Of a stretch of DNA of 7,482 nt, positions 1-6,917 are shown piece by piece (positions within the stretch are counted from its first letter, which is position 1; the number at the start of each line of letters is the position of its first letter). Made by a program: the position numbers and the translations under genes. Location of the stretch: the NCBI GenBank assembly GCA_946482045.1, contig CAMLPZ010000210.1:1-7482 (forward strand), written 5' to 3'. The notes below the pieces were generated by a model, which had not been told where the DNA came from, did not search any database, and was given only the letters and a program-made list of their open reading frames with translations. The DNA comes from an uncultured Asticcacaulis sp. (GTDB lineage: Bacteria; Pseudomonadota; Alphaproteobacteria; Caulobacterales; Caulobacteraceae).

Positions 1-3000
1 CAGGTCACGACGCACTTTTCCTTTCTGCGCGGCGCCAGTTCCTGCGATCAGCTGTTCGCCACGGCCAAGGCGCTGAGCATCGCAGCGTTGGGGATTGTCG
101 ACCGCAATTCACTGGCGGGCATCGTCCAGGCGCACAAGGCGGCAAAGGACTATGGCGTCCGGTTGATCGTCGGCTGCCGGCTCGACCTGCGCGACGGCAC
201 ATCCTTGCTGGTCTATCCGACCGACCGTGCCGCCTATTCACGTCTGTGCCGGCTGCTGTCCCTGGGTAAAGGCCGGGCGGGCAAGGGCAAATGCCATCTC
301 GATTGGGCCGATGTCGAAAGCTTTCATGAAGGGCTGCTCGCGATCCTTGTCCCTGATGTCGCAGATGAGGCGTGCGCGGCCAATCTGCGCCGCCTGAAGG
401 CTTTGTTCGGCGACCGCGCCTATCTGGCCCTGACCCTGAGGCGGCGGCCCAATGATGCCCTGCGCTTGCACGAACTGGCGCACCTGGCGGCCAGCGTACG
501 CGTACCAACAGTTGCCACCAATGACGTCCTGTTCCACGATCCGTCGCGGCGCCTGCTTCAGGACGTGCTGACCTGCATCCGCCACACCTGCACCATCGAT
601 GAGTTGGGCCACCGCCGCGAACGCTATGCCGACCGTTATTTGAAGGCGCCAACCGAAATGTCGCGGTTATTCGATCGATATCCGGGGGCTGTGGCCCGCA
701 CGCGTGAGATCGTGGAACGCTGCACTTTCGATATGGGCGAACTCGAATACCAGTATCCGGATGAGAAATCACATCCGCACCTGAGCCCGCAGGAGACATT
801 GGAAAAGTTCGTCTGGATGGGCGCTAGTGCGCGTTACAATGCCGAGAAGGGCTATCCGGATGGCACGCCGCAAAAGGTCGTCGCGCAACTTCGCAAGGAA
901 CTTAACCTTATCGGGGAGATGGGCTACGCCAACTACTTCCTGACCGTCCACGCCATCGTCCATTTCGCTAATTCACAAGGTATTTTATGCCAGGGACGCG
1001 GCTCGGCCGCCAACAGCAGCGTCTGTTACGTGCTGGGCATCACCGAGCTCGATCCCGCCAAGTACAACCTGTTGTTCGAACGCTTCATCTCGAAGAACCG
1101 CAACGAGCCGCCGGACATCGACGTCGATTTCGAACACGCCCGGCGCGAAACGGTCATGCAGTGGGTGTTCGAAACCTATGGCCGCAACCACGCCGCCCTG
1201 GTCGCCGTCGTCAGCCGCTATCGCACACGCGGAGCCTTGCGCGATGTCGGCAAGGCGATGGGTCTGCCTGAAGATGTCATCAAAACCCTGTCGCAGCAGT
1301 ATCGCCACTGGGCCAACGATATCGACGAACAGCACCTGGAAGGGCTCGATCTCAACATCGCCGACCGCCGGGTGCGCCTGACACTCTTTCTGGCGCGGCA
1401 ACTGATCAATGCACCCCGCCATCTGTCCCAGCATCCCGGCGGCTTTGTCCTGACGCGCGACCGGCTGGACGAGCTGGCTGTCATCGAGCCGGCCGCCATG
1501 GACAATCGCCAGGTCGTCGAATGGGACAAGGACGATATCGATGTGCTCAAGTTCATGAAGGTCGACTGCCTGGCGCTGGGCATGCTGACCTGCATGAAAC
1601 TGAGTTTCGACATGCTGGCGGCGCACAAGGGCATTACCCTGGCGATGGCGGACATTCCCGCCGACGACACGCCGACCTACGACATGATCTGCAAGGCCGA
1701 CACGGTCGGTGTCTTCCAGATCGAGTCCCGTGCTCAGATGTCGATGCTGCCGCGCCTGCGGCCGCGAAAATTCTACGACCTGGCCATCGAGGTCGCCATC
1801 GTCCGGCCGGGGCCGATCCAGGGCGACATGGTTCACCCGTACCTGCGCCGCAAACATGGACTGGAGGATGTCGATTATCCCAATGAGGCAGTGAAGGAAA
1901 TCCTGGGCCGCACCTATGGCGTCCCTTTGTTCCAGGAACATGCCATGCAGGTGGCGGTAATCTGCGCTGGTTTTAGCGCGGACGAGGCCGATCACGTCCG
2001 CCGCAGCCTGGCGACCTTCAAAAATACCGGCGGGGTCAAGAACTTCCGGGATAAGATGATGAAGGGTATGCTCGAGCGCGGCTACAAACAGGAATTCGCC
2101 GAGCGGCTGATAAAGCAGCTTGAAGGCTTCGGCTCCTATGGTTTTCCGGAAAGCCACGCCATTTCGTTTGCCATGATCGCCTATGCCTCGTCATGGATGA
2201 AATGCCACCATCCCGACGTCTTCCTGTGTGCGCTATTGAATTCCCAGCCCATGGGCTTTTACGCCCCGGCGCAGCTGGTGCGCGACGCGCGCGATCACGG
2301 CGTCGAGGTCCGGCCGGTCTGCGTCAATGCCTCACGCTGGGACTGTACATTGGAAGAGACGGAAACGCCGGGCCAGTTTGCCGTCCGGCTGGGGCTGCGC
2401 ATGGTCAAGAGCCTGGCCAATAGTGACGCAGCCGTCTTGACCGCGAGCCGGGGAGAGGGCGCTTTCCGCTCGATCGACGATGTCTGGCGCCGCACCGGCC
2501 TGCCCGTATCGAGCCTTCTGCCCCTGGCCGATGCCGATGCCTTCATGCCGTCGCTGGGGAAGTCTCGTCGCGACGCCCTGTGGACACTGAAAGGCCTGCG
2601 CGATACGCCCCTGCCTCTGTTCGACGCCATGTCGGCGCCCGAACTGGACGAGCCGGTCGTCGTGCTCCGGCAGATGACAGCCGGCAGCGAAGTCGTGCAG
2701 GACTATGGCCATGTCGGCCTGTCGCTGCGCAAACACCCTCTGGCCTTCCTGCGGGGCGAGTTAAGCGCGCGTGACATCCTGACCTGCACCGCCGCCAATG
2801 CGCTGGCCGACAAATCCGACGCGATCGTGGCCGGCATGGTGCTGGTGCGGCAAAGGCCTGGCACGGCCAAGAACGTCACCTTCATGACCATTGAAGACGA
2901 GACCGGCATCGTCAATGCCGTCATCTGGAGCCGCATCTACGAAGAACAGCGCCGGCTGATCCTGACGGCGCGCATGGTGGCGATCGAAGGCCAGATCCAG

Positions 3001-3225
3001 AAGGAAGGCGATGTCGTCCACCTGGTGGCCAAGCGCCTGATCGACCTGTCCGATCTGCTCGACAGCGTCAGTGAACGCGATGAGTCTTTCCGGGTGCCTA
3101 AGCCGCGCGGCGATGACTTCCGCAACGGTGAGCCTGGTCCTGATCCGCGTACGCTGAAACGTCGCGGCGGCACTCGCGCCGCCTCTCCGCCGGTCATTCT
3201 CATTCGTTCGCGGGATTTCAAGTAA
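1..3225 (+). CDS. dnaE2: Error-prone DNA polymerase DnaE2 (ImuC), 5'-truncated by window edge
   Basis: This is a C-family DNA polymerase III alpha subunit of the DnaE2/ImuC branch. It copies past DNA lesions as part of the SOS mutasome with ImuA and ImuB. The reading frame is open from base 1, and the first codons (QVTTHFSFLRGASS) match the start of the N-terminal PHP domain. Only a handful of residues are therefore missing, and the TTG at 88 is not the true start. The visible 1074 codons are close to the usual full length. The catalytic aspartates are in PDIDVDF (codons 371-377) and in KVDCLALG (Asp at codon 522). Other family blocks are GRGSAANS, HPGGFVLT (from codon 478), VRPGPIQG and FPESHAISFA. 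An OB-fold lies at about codons 942-1023, and the protein ends in RSRDFK. All the key aspartates are present, so the enzyme should be active. imuA and imuB usually lie just upstream, outside this window. No LexA box is visible here, and none is expected at this end of the operon. Confidence 0.97.
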   Translation, partial: QVTTHFSFLRGASSCDQLFATAKALSIAALGIVDRNSLAGIVQAHKAAKDYGVRLIVGCRLDLRDGTSLLVYPTDRAAYSRLCRLLSLGKGRAGKGKCHLDWADVESFHEGLLAILVPDVADEACAANLRRLKALFGDRAYLALTLRRRPNDALRLHELAHLAASVRVPTVATNDVLFHDPSRRLLQDVLTCIRHTCTIDELGHRRERYADRYLKAPTEMSRLFDRYPGAVARTREIVERCTFDMGELEYQYPDEKSHPHLSPQETLEKFVWMGASARYNAEKGYPDGTPQKVVAQLRKELNLIGEMGYANYFLTVHAIVHFANSQGILCQGRGSAANSSVCYVLGITELDPAKYNLLFERFISKNRNEPPDIDVDFEHARRETVMQWVFETYGRNHAALVAVVSRYRTRGALRDVGKAMGLPEDVIKTLSQQYRHWANDIDEQHLEGLDLNIADRRVRLTLFLARQLINAPRHLSQHPGGFVLTRDRLDELAVIEPAAMDNRQVVEWDKDDIDVLKFMKVDCLALGMLTCMKLSFDMLAAHKGITLAMADIPADDTPTYDMICKADTVGVFQIESRAQMSMLPRLRPRKFYDLAIEVAIVRPGPIQGDMVHPYLRRKHGLEDVDYPNEAVKEILGRTYGVPLFQEHAMQVAVICAGFSADEADHVRRSLATFKNTGGVKNFRDKMMKGMLERGYKQEFAERLIKQLEGFGSYGFPESHAISFAMIAYASSWMKCHHPDVFLCALLNSQPMGFYAPAQLVRDARDHGVEVRPVCVNASRWDCTLEETETPGQFAVRLGLRMVKSLANSDAAVLTASRGEGAFRSIDDVWRRTGLPVSSLLPLADADAFMPSLGKSRRDALWTLKGLRDTPLPLFDAMSAPELDEPVVVLRQMTAGSEVVQDYGHVGLSLRKHPLAFLRGELSARDILTCTAANALADKSDAIVAGMVLVRQRPGTAKNVTFMTIEDETGIVNAVIWSRIYEEQRRLILTARMVAIEGQIQKEGDVVHLVAKRLIDLSDLLDSVSERDESFRVPKPRGDDFRNGEPGPDPRTLKRRGGTRAASPPVILIRSRDFK

Positions 3226-3236
3226 CTGGGGAAAAC

Positions 3237-3286
3237 GACTCTCACAAATTCGTGCATTTTCTTTCACGAGAATCGAGTCTTACTCG
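3237..3286. promoter_or_regulatory. Cluster of three GANTC sites with a small inverted repeat
   Basis: GANTC is the CcrM methylation site of Alphaproteobacteria. Here GACTC is at 3237-3241, GAATC at 3270-3274 and GAGTC at 3275-3279, the last two directly abutting. An inverted repeat, CGAGT-CTT-ACTCG (3274-3286), overlaps the third site. The cluster fills the AT-richer gap between the dnaE2 stop and the 40-codon ORF at 3326. It could therefore be a methylation-sensitive (GcrA/CcrM type) promoter region for that ORF. That role is inferred, and I see no convincing -35/-10 pair here. Confidence 0.4.
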
Positions 3287-3325
3287 TCTACGGCAGATAG
3301 CTGCCCCATATGATCGAGGCTCAGA

Positions 3326-3448
3326 ATGACGTACGATCCCCGCCCGGACTCGCAACATGGCGTGCCGTTGTTTATCCCGCTGGTCGCCAGCGGCCTGACC
3401 GGCTTTATGCTGGTCGTCTCCCTGACATTCGTCCTTCAACTATACTGA
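3326..3448 (+). CDS. Probable 40-residue single-pass membrane protein, unknown function
   Basis: This is a short ORF, ATG at 3326-3328 to TGA at 3446-3448, in the gap after dnaE2. A GAGG ribosome-binding site (3316-3319) lies six bases before the ATG. The product has a short polar N-terminus (MTYDPRPDSQHG) and then an almost uninterrupted hydrophobic stretch from about residue 13 to the end (VPLFIPLVASGLTGFML continuing to VLQLY). That is long enough for one transmembrane helix, probably N-terminus in the cytoplasm. There is no lipobox and no obvious signal peptidase site. I do not recognise a family. It lies 100 bases after dnaE2 on the same strand, but the GANTC-rich gap suggests separate transcription. 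The competing frame starting at 3310 gives an arginine-rich peptide with no protein character. The well-placed ribosome-binding site and the hydrophobicity favour a real gene, but length alone cannot prove it. Confidence 0.5.
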   Translation: MTYDPRPDSQHGVPLFIPLVASGLTGFMLVVSLTFVLQLY

Positions 3449-3519
3449 CACGGCTGAGCGCAGTACCGTATAGAGCGGCCAGTATAAGTCGTCTGATTCG
3501 GCGCTAAGAAACTGAGGCT

Positions 3520-4047
3520 CTATGATGCTTCGGAAACCAGCTTGCTCCGTCCGATGCCTGAGGAGTCTTGTTCGCGACGTTCAGGACCTGTGAAGGTCGG
3601 GTCTCTGCGCCTGCGCCGGTCAGGGCCTGTATAGCTTTCTGAGATAACAAACGATCTTGGATAGTCGTAAACCGCCACCAGTTTCAGGAAAAGATTCTTG
3701 GGCATGATGGGCTTGGTGCACATTTCATTGATTCCGGCATCGCGTGCGCTTTCAACGCGCGACCGCTCCGAATTGGCTGAAATGATAATGATCGGGGTGT
3801 ATTGATTAATATGACCGGAGGTCTTGCGTAGCTGCTGTGTCAATTTGTGCACATCGAGCCCGGACATGACGAAGTCCATAAGGATACAGTCAAATTTTCG
3901 CTGACGCATCAGCACGCGGGCTTCATCGCCGTCTCCGGTCATGATGATTGACCGGATACCGAAACCGCGCAGAATGGTTTCGACGATCTGCCGCATGTAA
4001 GGATTAGAGTCGACAACCAGAAACTGGCATTCTTTCAAACCAGCCAT
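3520..4047 (-). CDS. CheY-like single-domain response regulator with TGPDRR tail
   Basis: This 175-residue protein has a receiver domain at about residues 7-125 and no DNA-binding or enzymatic output domain. The likely phosphoacceptor is D58 (CILMDFVMSG). The switch serine is S90 (IIISAN) and the conserved lysine is K112 (CTKP). The acidic pocket reads VVDSN (D13, S14), with serine where most receivers have a second Asp or Glu, so metal binding may be altered. The basic C-terminal tail repeats a short motif, YTGPDRRRRRD (139-149) and FTGPERRE (152-159), of a sort seen in alphaproteobacterial CheY-like proteins. I chose the ATG at 4047 because a G-rich ribosome-binding site (GGGGG) lies four bases upstream and the receiver domain starts right after it. 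A GTG at 4086 would add 13 residues of no domain character. No cognate kinase is adjacent, so it probably acts by protein-protein contact within a larger phosphorelay. Confidence 0.93.
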   Translation of the reverse strand: MAGLKECQFLVVDSNPYMRQIVETILRGFGIRSIIMTGDGDEARVLMRQRKFDCILMDFVMSGLDVHKLTQQLRKTSGHINQYTPIIIISANSERSRVESARDAGINEMCTKPIMPKNLFLKLVAVYDYPRSFVISESYTGPDRRRRRDPTFTGPERREQDSSGIGRSKLVSEAS

Positions 4048-4058
4048 ATTGCCCCCGC

Positions 4059-4115
4059 AATGGCTAACGACAGTGCTCACGCGCACACGGCTAGATTGTG
4101 CGCTAATGGCTAACG
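4059..4115 (-). repeat. 11-bp direct repeat upstream of the response regulator gene
   Basis: AATGGCTAACG occurs at 4059-4069 and again, identically, at 4105-4115, 46 bases apart. Read towards the regulator gene it is CGTTAGCCATT, which contains TTAGCCAT, one base from the CtrA half-site TTAACCAT. The copy nearer the gene overlaps the 5' leader just before the ATG at 4047, and the other sits about 60 bases upstream. The spacing and exact identity suggest paired operator sites, possibly one activating and one repressing. Confidence 0.5.
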
Positions 4116-4124
4116 CTTTCTTAA
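4110..4124 (-). promoter_or_regulatory. CtrA-like box TTAA-N7-TTAG
   Basis: On the minus strand this reads TTAA-GAAAGCG-TTAG, followed by CCAT. It matches 7 of 8 defined bases of the CtrA full site TTAA-N7-TTAA. It lies about 63 bases before the regulator's ATG, and a possible -10 (ACAATCT) follows about ten bases downstream. The spacing suits a CtrA-activated promoter. Binding is inferred from consensus only. Confidence 0.4.
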
Positions 4125-4265
4125 AGGCGAATTGCCGGCAAGTCCTCTGGCTCTGATCCTGCTAACTTTCTCCTTATATTTCCATAGCTTTCGCCTACCA
4201 AAAACTTAGCTGCGCTCCGGTATTTTCCACGCAGGATAGGGCTATCGATTTCAAGGAAGCGCATC

Positions 4266-5432
4266 ATGCACGATGACCAAGTAAGGGCAGGACTGCCATC
4301 GGCTTCCGCTCAAGACAGCCGTTACGCCATCGACAAGCTGGTCTTCACGCCCGACGATATCGATCTGTCGCGCTCGCCGCTCAGGGGGCATATCGACGTC
4401 GAAACCTATGTGCTGGGGGCTTTCAATCCTGGTTTGACGCGCCTGCCCAGCGGCAATCTGCTGATGATGGTGCGCGTTGCGGAAGCCCTGTGCACGGCGA
4501 TCTTCGACAACCATGTCCATGCCATCCGCTGGGACGACGGCCGTTATGTGCTGGACGCCTGGCCGCTGGAGCTGGCCAATACCGCCGATCCGCGCAAGTT
4601 CCTGCTGCACGGCGGCGGCTGGAAGATCATGGCCCTGACCTCGCTGTCGTGGCTGCTCCCGGTCGAACTGACGCCCGACGGGCTGGAGGTCGTCGCCGTC
4701 CATTACGATAAGGCCGTGACGCCGCAAAATTCCCTGCAATGCTACGGCGTCGAGGACGCGCGTATCTCGAAGGTCGGCGATCGCTGGCTGATGACCACCT
4801 GCTCGGTCAGCCCGGAGCGCCACTCGACTACGCTCTATAGCTCGATCAACGGGCTCGACTGGACGTTCGAGGACATCGTGCTCGACCACCAGAACAAGGA
4901 CATGCTGATCTTCGAAGGCCTGATTAACGATCAGTATTTCGCCCAGACCCGGCCCTTGGGGGACCTCTATTTTGCCTATCCGCCGGGCAGCGAATGGCGC
5001 GCCGGTCCGTCGATCAACCTGGCCCATTCAAAAGACGGCCTGTTCTGGAAGCCCTACGCCAAGCCGGGCATCCGGCCGCATTCCGGCACGGTGGCGACCG
5101 CGCGCATGGGGGGCGGCACTCCGCCAATTTTGACGGATGAGGGCTGGCTCAGCCTGTGGCACGGCGTCGAGCCCAAGGAAATCGTCGGGATCTACCGCAC
5201 CTACTGGTCGATCATGGACAAGGATGAGCCCAGCAAAATCCTGCGCACCTGCCATAAGCCGCTGCTGGAAGCCAATCCGGACCTGACCCGGCCGCTGGAG
5301 CACCAGATGTATATCCGCGATGTCGTCTTCACGACCGGGATCGCCGACAGCGGGGACCACTATATCGTGGCATCCGGTGAAGCCGACCTGGCGTGCCGGA
5401 TCACCCACATTCCGAAATCGGCTTTCGATTAA
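4266..5432 (+). CDS. GH130 family glycoside phosphorylase/hydrolase (beta-mannoside type)
   Basis: This 388-residue protein has the single five-bladed beta-propeller expected of glycoside hydrolase family 130. Many members phosphorolyse beta-1,4-mannosides or related glycans, and some are hydrolases. Family landmarks in order are an N-terminal FNPGLTRLPSG block, GVEDARI (161-167, usually GVEDPRI), MGGGTPPI (281-288), the WLSLWHGV strand (294-301), IRDVVFTTG (350-358) and a closing SGEADLACRITHIP blade. D164 in the GVEDAR block is my candidate catalytic acid. No signal peptide is visible, so it should be cytoplasmic, acting on imported oligosaccharides. The ATG at 4266 follows AAGGAAG (4253-4259) by six bases. 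It stands alone: there is no transporter, sugar kinase or second glycosidase in the window, so the substrate cannot be inferred from context. Family assignment is firm. Phosphorylase versus hydrolase, and subfamily, are open. Confidence 0.85.
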   Translation: MHDDQVRAGLPSASAQDSRYAIDKLVFTPDDIDLSRSPLRGHIDVETYVLGAFNPGLTRLPSGNLLMMVRVAEALCTAIFDNHVHAIRWDDGRYVLDAWPLELANTADPRKFLLHGGGWKIMALTSLSWLLPVELTPDGLEVVAVHYDKAVTPQNSLQCYGVEDARISKVGDRWLMTTCSVSPERHSTTLYSSINGLDWTFEDIVLDHQNKDMLIFEGLINDQYFAQTRPLGDLYFAYPPGSEWRAGPSINLAHSKDGLFWKPYAKPGIRPHSGTVATARMGGGTPPILTDEGWLSLWHGVEPKEIVGIYRTYWSIMDKDEPSKILRTCHKPLLEANPDLTRPLEHQMYIRDVVFTTGIADSGDHYIVASGEADLACRITHIPKSAFD

Positions 5433-5436
5433 AAAA

Positions 5437-5461
5437 GGGCGCCGTCGTGACAACGGCGCCC
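5437..5461. terminator. Rho-independent terminator between convergent genes
   Basis: A perfect 9-bp stem, GGGCGCCGT / ACGGCGCCC, encloses a 7-base loop (5446-5452). On the minus strand the hairpin is followed by six T residues (A5431-A5436 on the plus strand), a textbook terminator for the DUF4142 gene that ends 23 bases away. On the plus strand it is followed only by ATCTTAC, so it would stop the GH130 transcript less efficiently. It starts five bases after the GH130 stop codon. Confidence 0.85.
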
Positions 5462-5483
5462 ATCTTACAGGTAAGTCATCTGC

Positions 5484-6059
5484 TTAATGGCCCGCCGCCG
5501 ACTCGAACGCTTCTTCCGAAGCCTTTGCCGAATCGGTCGCGCCGGAATGTGTCACGTCGTCGATCGTATCGACCTTGGCCTTATGGCCTTCCAGCACGGG
5601 TAGGGCGGCCGCGGCAAAATCCTTCAGGGGACCGGCCGCGCCGCCATCGGAATAGTCCTTGAACAGGGCGACGGCTTCATTGTGTGCGTCGGTCTGGACG
5701 TCGACATACTTGTCGTCGAATTCCTCGGGCTTGGCATTGGCCAGGTCCTCATACTTTTTCTGGTGCGCCTCATCCAGAGCGGTCGCGGGGACGGCGCTGC
5801 TCTTGGCGGCGGTCAGCGCGGCCTGAAGGTCGGCGCCGGCCTTGGTGTGGTCGGCGATCATGGCCTGGGCCAGGGCGCGCACCTCGGGGTTCTGTGACCG
5901 CTGCAGCGCCAGTTCGCTGGTCTGGATCTCGAAAAGGTTGGCAACAGACGCCTTCGCGACGAAGTCGGATGCCTTGTCATCCTTGACTGGCCCCGAACAG
6001 GCGGCGAGCGCCAGGAGGCCGGCGGCGGCGATGGACGCAAGGCTTTTACGTATATGCAT
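5484..6059 (-). CDS. DUF4142 domain lipoprotein
   Basis: This 191-residue exported protein begins with a lipoprotein signal: MHIRKS, a hydrophobic stretch (IAAAGLLALAA) and the lipobox LAAC with Cys21. Serine follows at +2, which favours outer-membrane sorting. The mature part is a DUF4142 four-helix, ferritin-like fold. It shows the family pattern of an early FVAKASVANLFEIQTSELAL helix, then NPEVRALAQAMIADHTKA, and a long acidic middle. The C-terminus (ASEEAFESAAGH) is low in complexity. The biochemical role of DUF4142 is not known, though these proteins are often stress-associated in Alphaproteobacteria. I place the start at 6059 because GAGG lies seven bases upstream and the signal peptide begins there. 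The frame stays open for 74 more codons to 6281, but that extension has no protein character. An AT-rich stretch (ATATTATAT on the minus strand, near 6107-6115) may hold the -10. Confidence 0.9.
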   Translation of the reverse strand: MHIRKSLASIAAAGLLALAACSGPVKDDKASDFVAKASVANLFEIQTSELALQRSQNPEVRALAQAMIADHTKAGADLQAALTAAKSSAVPATALDEAHQKKYEDLANAKPEEFDDKYVDVQTDAHNEAVALFKDYSDGGAAGPLKDFAAAALPVLEGHKAKVDTIDDVTHSGATDSAKASEEAFESAAGH

Positions 6060-6218
6060 GGACTTCCCTCTTATTTTGGCGGTACGGGGGAAGATAGGGA
6101 GGGGGATATAATATTGAGATGCGGTGGCTTCCGGCGAAAATAAAGAAGGCGCAATGGCGTTGTTTCCGCGAAGATGTGGAAAATCGCCGTAAGGCCTTAA
6201 AAAACCGCTCTTTGGCCG

Positions 6219-6247
6219 TTGACCGCCGGAAAATTTGCCCCTATAGG
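6219..6247 (+). promoter_or_regulatory. Sigma-70 type promoter of tRNA-Leu
   Basis: TTGACC (6219-6224) and TATAGG (6242-6247) are separated by exactly 17 bases. Both are close to the housekeeping consensus, and transcription would begin around 6254, leaving a leader of about 40 bases before the tRNA. An A-rich run (6199-6204) lies upstream and could act as an UP-like element. Confidence 0.65.
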
Positions 6248-6277
6248 TCGCCGCCTTCGGTCGCAAGACCGGACCTA
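6244..6277. repeat. Nested inverted repeat across the tRNA promoter and leader
   Basis: The outer arms are TAGGTC (6244-6249) and GACCTA (6272-6277). The inner hairpin is TTCGGTC (6256-6262), a GCAA tetraloop, and GACCGGA (6267-6273), pairing over seven bases with one wobble. The outer left arm overlaps the -10 box, so the outer arms cannot fold together in the transcript. The inner hairpin should form in the pre-tRNA leader and may guide 5' processing. Confidence 0.45.
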
Positions 6278-6292
6278 CCACCTAGATAGTGT

Positions 6293-6379
<87 letters not shown>

Positions 6380-6384
6380 TCTAG

Positions 6385-6398
6385 ACGTTCGCGAACGT
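6385..6398. repeat. 14-bp perfect palindrome just after tRNA-Leu
   Basis: ACGTTCGCGAACGT is its own reverse complement over all 14 bases and begins five bases after the tRNA CCA. It has no loop and no T tract, so it is a poor terminator. A dimeric protein binding site, or a site at the edge of an integrated element, would fit better. It does not match the alphaproteobacterial LexA box (GTTC-N7-GTTC). Confidence 0.6.
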
Positions 6399-6551
6399 GC
6401 GCGAAGTTTCTCCCCTGGTTTATATTTGCTTGTCCACTCTCTGGTGGAAAACATTGCTCGCGAATATTGGCGCGGCGATTAATTGGACGGCAACCAACAT
6501 CGGTTATGAGGTGGGATATCCCATCTTAACTTCTTCTGACGTTAGTTTGCG

Positions 6552-6788
6552 ATGTCTGACCTCATGCAAAATTCAAATCTTGAACCCGTTATCCGGGAAG
6601 GGGCTGATCCGGTCGTCTTGGCTACACGCCTGATGATCTTAAGGGATCATGTGGCTTTGGCCGCGCAGAAAGCCAACCTGCTGTTGGACATGGGCCTAAA
6701 CCAGACAGAGGGTTTCAGGATTGCCTATGCGGATTACGAAGCCAAGCTGGCGGACTATAACCGCGTGCGTGCGCTACTGGGTGAGTGA
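6552..6788 (+). CDS. Small hypothetical helical protein
   Basis: This is a 78-residue ORF, ATG at 6552 to TGA at 6786-6788. I do not recognise a family. The product is soluble and predicted mostly alpha-helical from about residue 20 onward, with alternating hydrophobic and charged positions (LILRDHVALAAQKANLLLDMG-like, then YEAKLADYNRVRALLGE). There are no cysteines, signal peptide or membrane segment. The codons look like genuine coding sequence, with more A+T than in the flanking chromosome. No convincing ribosome-binding site precedes either the ATG at 6552 or the alternative ATG at 6564 (Met5), so the start is unsure. It sits in the low-GC stretch after tRNA-Leu and may be cargo or remnant of an acquired element. 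Confidence 0.5.
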   Translation: MSDLMQNSNLEPVIREGADPVVLATRLMILRDHVALAAQKANLLLDMGLNQTEGFRIAYADYEAKLADYNRVRALLGE

Positions 6789-6917
6789 ACCCAGGCGCCG
6801 CAATGACCTAACGTTGTCGACGCCAAGAATAAAGCTGTAGAAGAAAAGTGGTGGCTTAGGTGACTCGAATTCGGGAAATAACCTATTGAATTCAAAATTC
6901 ATTGGCGGAAAGGAAAA

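Noticed and set aside
985..2157. A 390-codon open frame on the minus strand inside dnaE2.
   Set aside because: It is antisense to well-conserved polymerase motifs, and its translation is rich in His, Arg and Gln with no domain. Long antisense frames are common in GC-rich genes.
3310..3507. A 65-codon plus-strand frame overlapping the 40-residue membrane ORF.
   Set aside because: Its product is arginine- and proline-rich without domain character, and its ATG has no ribosome-binding site. The overlapping frame has both.
4251..5027. A 258-codon minus-strand frame opposite the GH130 gene.
   Set aside because: It is a shadow of GH130, and no motif of its own can be seen.
6060..6281. A 74-residue N-terminal extension of the DUF4142 protein.
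   Set aside because: The lipoprotein signal peptide begins at the ATG at 6059 with its own ribosome-binding site. The extension would bury the signal inside the protein.
6397..6633. A 78-codon plus-strand frame with a hydrophobic stretch near LVYICLSTLWW.
   Set aside because: It has a GTG start without a ribosome-binding site and overlaps the more protein-like ORF at 6552 by 82 bases. The second half has no protein character.
6886..6895. TTGAATTCAA palindrome with nearby GAATTC as an attachment site.
   Set aside because: It is short and AT-rich, so chance is likely, and no matching copy is found at the tRNA 3' end.
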